From NCBI RefSeq assembly GCF_046054195.1, contig NZ_JBEQCS010000012.1:61306-125305 (forward strand): a stretch of DNA of 64,000 nt, given 5' to 3'. The position numbers and the translations under genes were made by a program. This document shows positions 63,472-64,000 of the stretch, piece by piece (position 1 is the stretch's first letter; each line of letters opens with the position of its first letter). This DNA is from Celerinatantimonas sp046054195. GTDB taxonomy: Bacteria > Pseudomonadota > Gammaproteobacteria > Enterobacterales > Celerinatantimonadaceae. The notes beneath the pieces are model-generated. The model saw only the letters and a program-made list of their open reading frames with translations. It did not search any database and had not been told where the DNA came from.

Positions 63472-63938
63472 TGATTCGAATTCCTTTCAAAATTGATAAT
63501 TTTATTTGTAAAGAGATTCGATTATAAATAAAAATGTAAAGTAGCAATAGTAAGATAATCAAAACTACTTTAATTAGTTACAATTTCATCATTTACTACT
63601 AATTAAAATGTCATGTATCTCATACCAAAGTAGCAATATCAGTTATTTTTGCATGATAGCTCAAAGGGCTTCCATTTTATTATTGTTTAAATATCAACCT
63701 ATTTATTAGATTTTCCAAAGTCGGTTCACTATCACTTCTATTTATAAAATACCGTTTAATTAAATTAGTAAATACTAATTTAGAAAATTCAATATAATAA
63801 AAATTAACCAATATGAAATATAAATAGACCAAATATAGAAAACAGATCAATAAATAGACGGGCAGATAAAGTAATAAAAAGATGTTTTACTAGAATTAGG
63901 AAGAAGTGAAATTGATAGTGATGCTAAATGACAGGCAT
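63472..63938. other. AT-rich gene-free region between traT-like gene and rRNA operon
   Basis: About 465 bases, strongly AT-rich, with no credible frame on either strand. It should hold the promoter of the TraT-like gene (minus). I see no repeat, attachment site or RNA gene in it. Confidence 0.5.
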
Positions 63939-63965
63939 AAAAAAACCCCGTCCATTCGGACAGGG
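63939..63965 (-). terminator. Terminator of the rRNA operon
   Basis: On the minus strand CCCTGTCC-GAAT-GGACGGGG followed by seven T residues, just past the 5S rRNA. One G-U pair is in the stem. Confidence 0.92.
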
Positions 63966-63976
63966 TCTGATTCGAA

Positions 63977-64000
63977 GCCTGGCAGTGACCTACTTTCACA
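63977..64000 (-). rRNA. rrf: 5S ribosomal RNA, 3' end (partial)
   Basis: Read on the minus strand the window edge gives TGTGAAAGTAGG then TCACTGCCAGGC, which is the conserved 3' end of bacterial 5S rRNA. The rest of the gene and presumably the 23S and 16S genes lie beyond the right edge. The terminator directly after it agrees. Confidence 0.88.

Noticed and set aside
1..64000. Mobile elements, prophage, CRISPR arrays and tRNA genes
   Set aside because: No transposase, integrase, regularly spaced repeats or cloverleaf patterns were seen; the content is core chromosome.

Overview
The window comes from the chromosome of a gammaproteobacterium with a Vibrio/Aeromonas/Alteromonas-type polar flagellum. 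The evidence is FlrA/FlrB/FlrC-type regulators, CheV and CheR beside the flg operon, FlgO/FlgP lipoproteins, a Fur-controlled TonB2-type operon (DUF3450-TtpC-ExbB-ExbD-TonB-TPR), a complete isc cluster, and a DUF3802-like gene. Base composition is fairly even and moderately AT-rich. I see no insertion sequence, prophage, CRISPR array or tRNA. The genus cannot be named from this alone.

Layout. (a) 1-7.8 kb: tail of an unknown gene, an Aer-like PAS chemoreceptor, a DUF3802-like gene, metR divergent from alaA-yfbR, pseI (pseudaminic acid synthase) and a divergent Nramp-like transporter. (b) 8-18.6 kb: flrABC, pseBC plus an unknown small gene, and the large flagellin-modifying Maf protein followed upstream by fliT-like and fliS. 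(c) 18.6-36.7 kb: fliD, flaG, two tandem flagellins, flgL, flgK, flgJ, flgI, flgG, flgF, flgE, flgD, flgC, flgB, cheR and cheV on the minus strand, then flgA and flgM-flgN on the plus strand. (d) 37-41 kb: flgO-flgP and a second flgO-like gene, then a response regulator with a TPR-like C-terminal part. (e) 41-52 kb: xthA, the TonB2 operon, yhhQ behind a preQ1-I riboswitch, pncB-nadE, cobO and a small unknown gene. (f) 52-62 kb: ndk, pepB, iscX-fdx-hscA-hscB-iscA-iscU-iscS-iscR, trmJ and suhB. (g) 62-64 kb: a PTS-IIC-like permease, a TraT-family lipoprotein, an AT-rich gap and the 3' end of a 5S rRNA on the minus strand.

How the genes work together. FlrA (with sigma54) would turn on FlrB/FlrC. 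FlrC (with sigma54) would drive the hook-basal-body operons: sigma54 sites lie before flgB, flgF and flgO. FlgM is the anti-sigma28 factor and sits behind a near-perfect sigma28 promoter, as does flagellin 1. PseB, PseC and PseI make part of the pseudaminic acid pathway, and the Maf protein probably transfers that sugar to flagellin. PseH, PseG and PseF are not in the window.

The most unusual point is an absence. flgG is followed directly by flgI, with no flgH (L-ring) between them. There is also no flgT beside flgOP, while a second FlgO-family lipoprotein is present. Other points worth attention are the Nramp-like protein that lacks the family's metal-binding motifs, the translational preQ1-I riboswitch before yhhQ, a strong IscR type-1 site before iscR, a 16-bp palindrome before pncB, and duplicated ribosome-binding segments downstream of flagellin 2 that have no gene attached.
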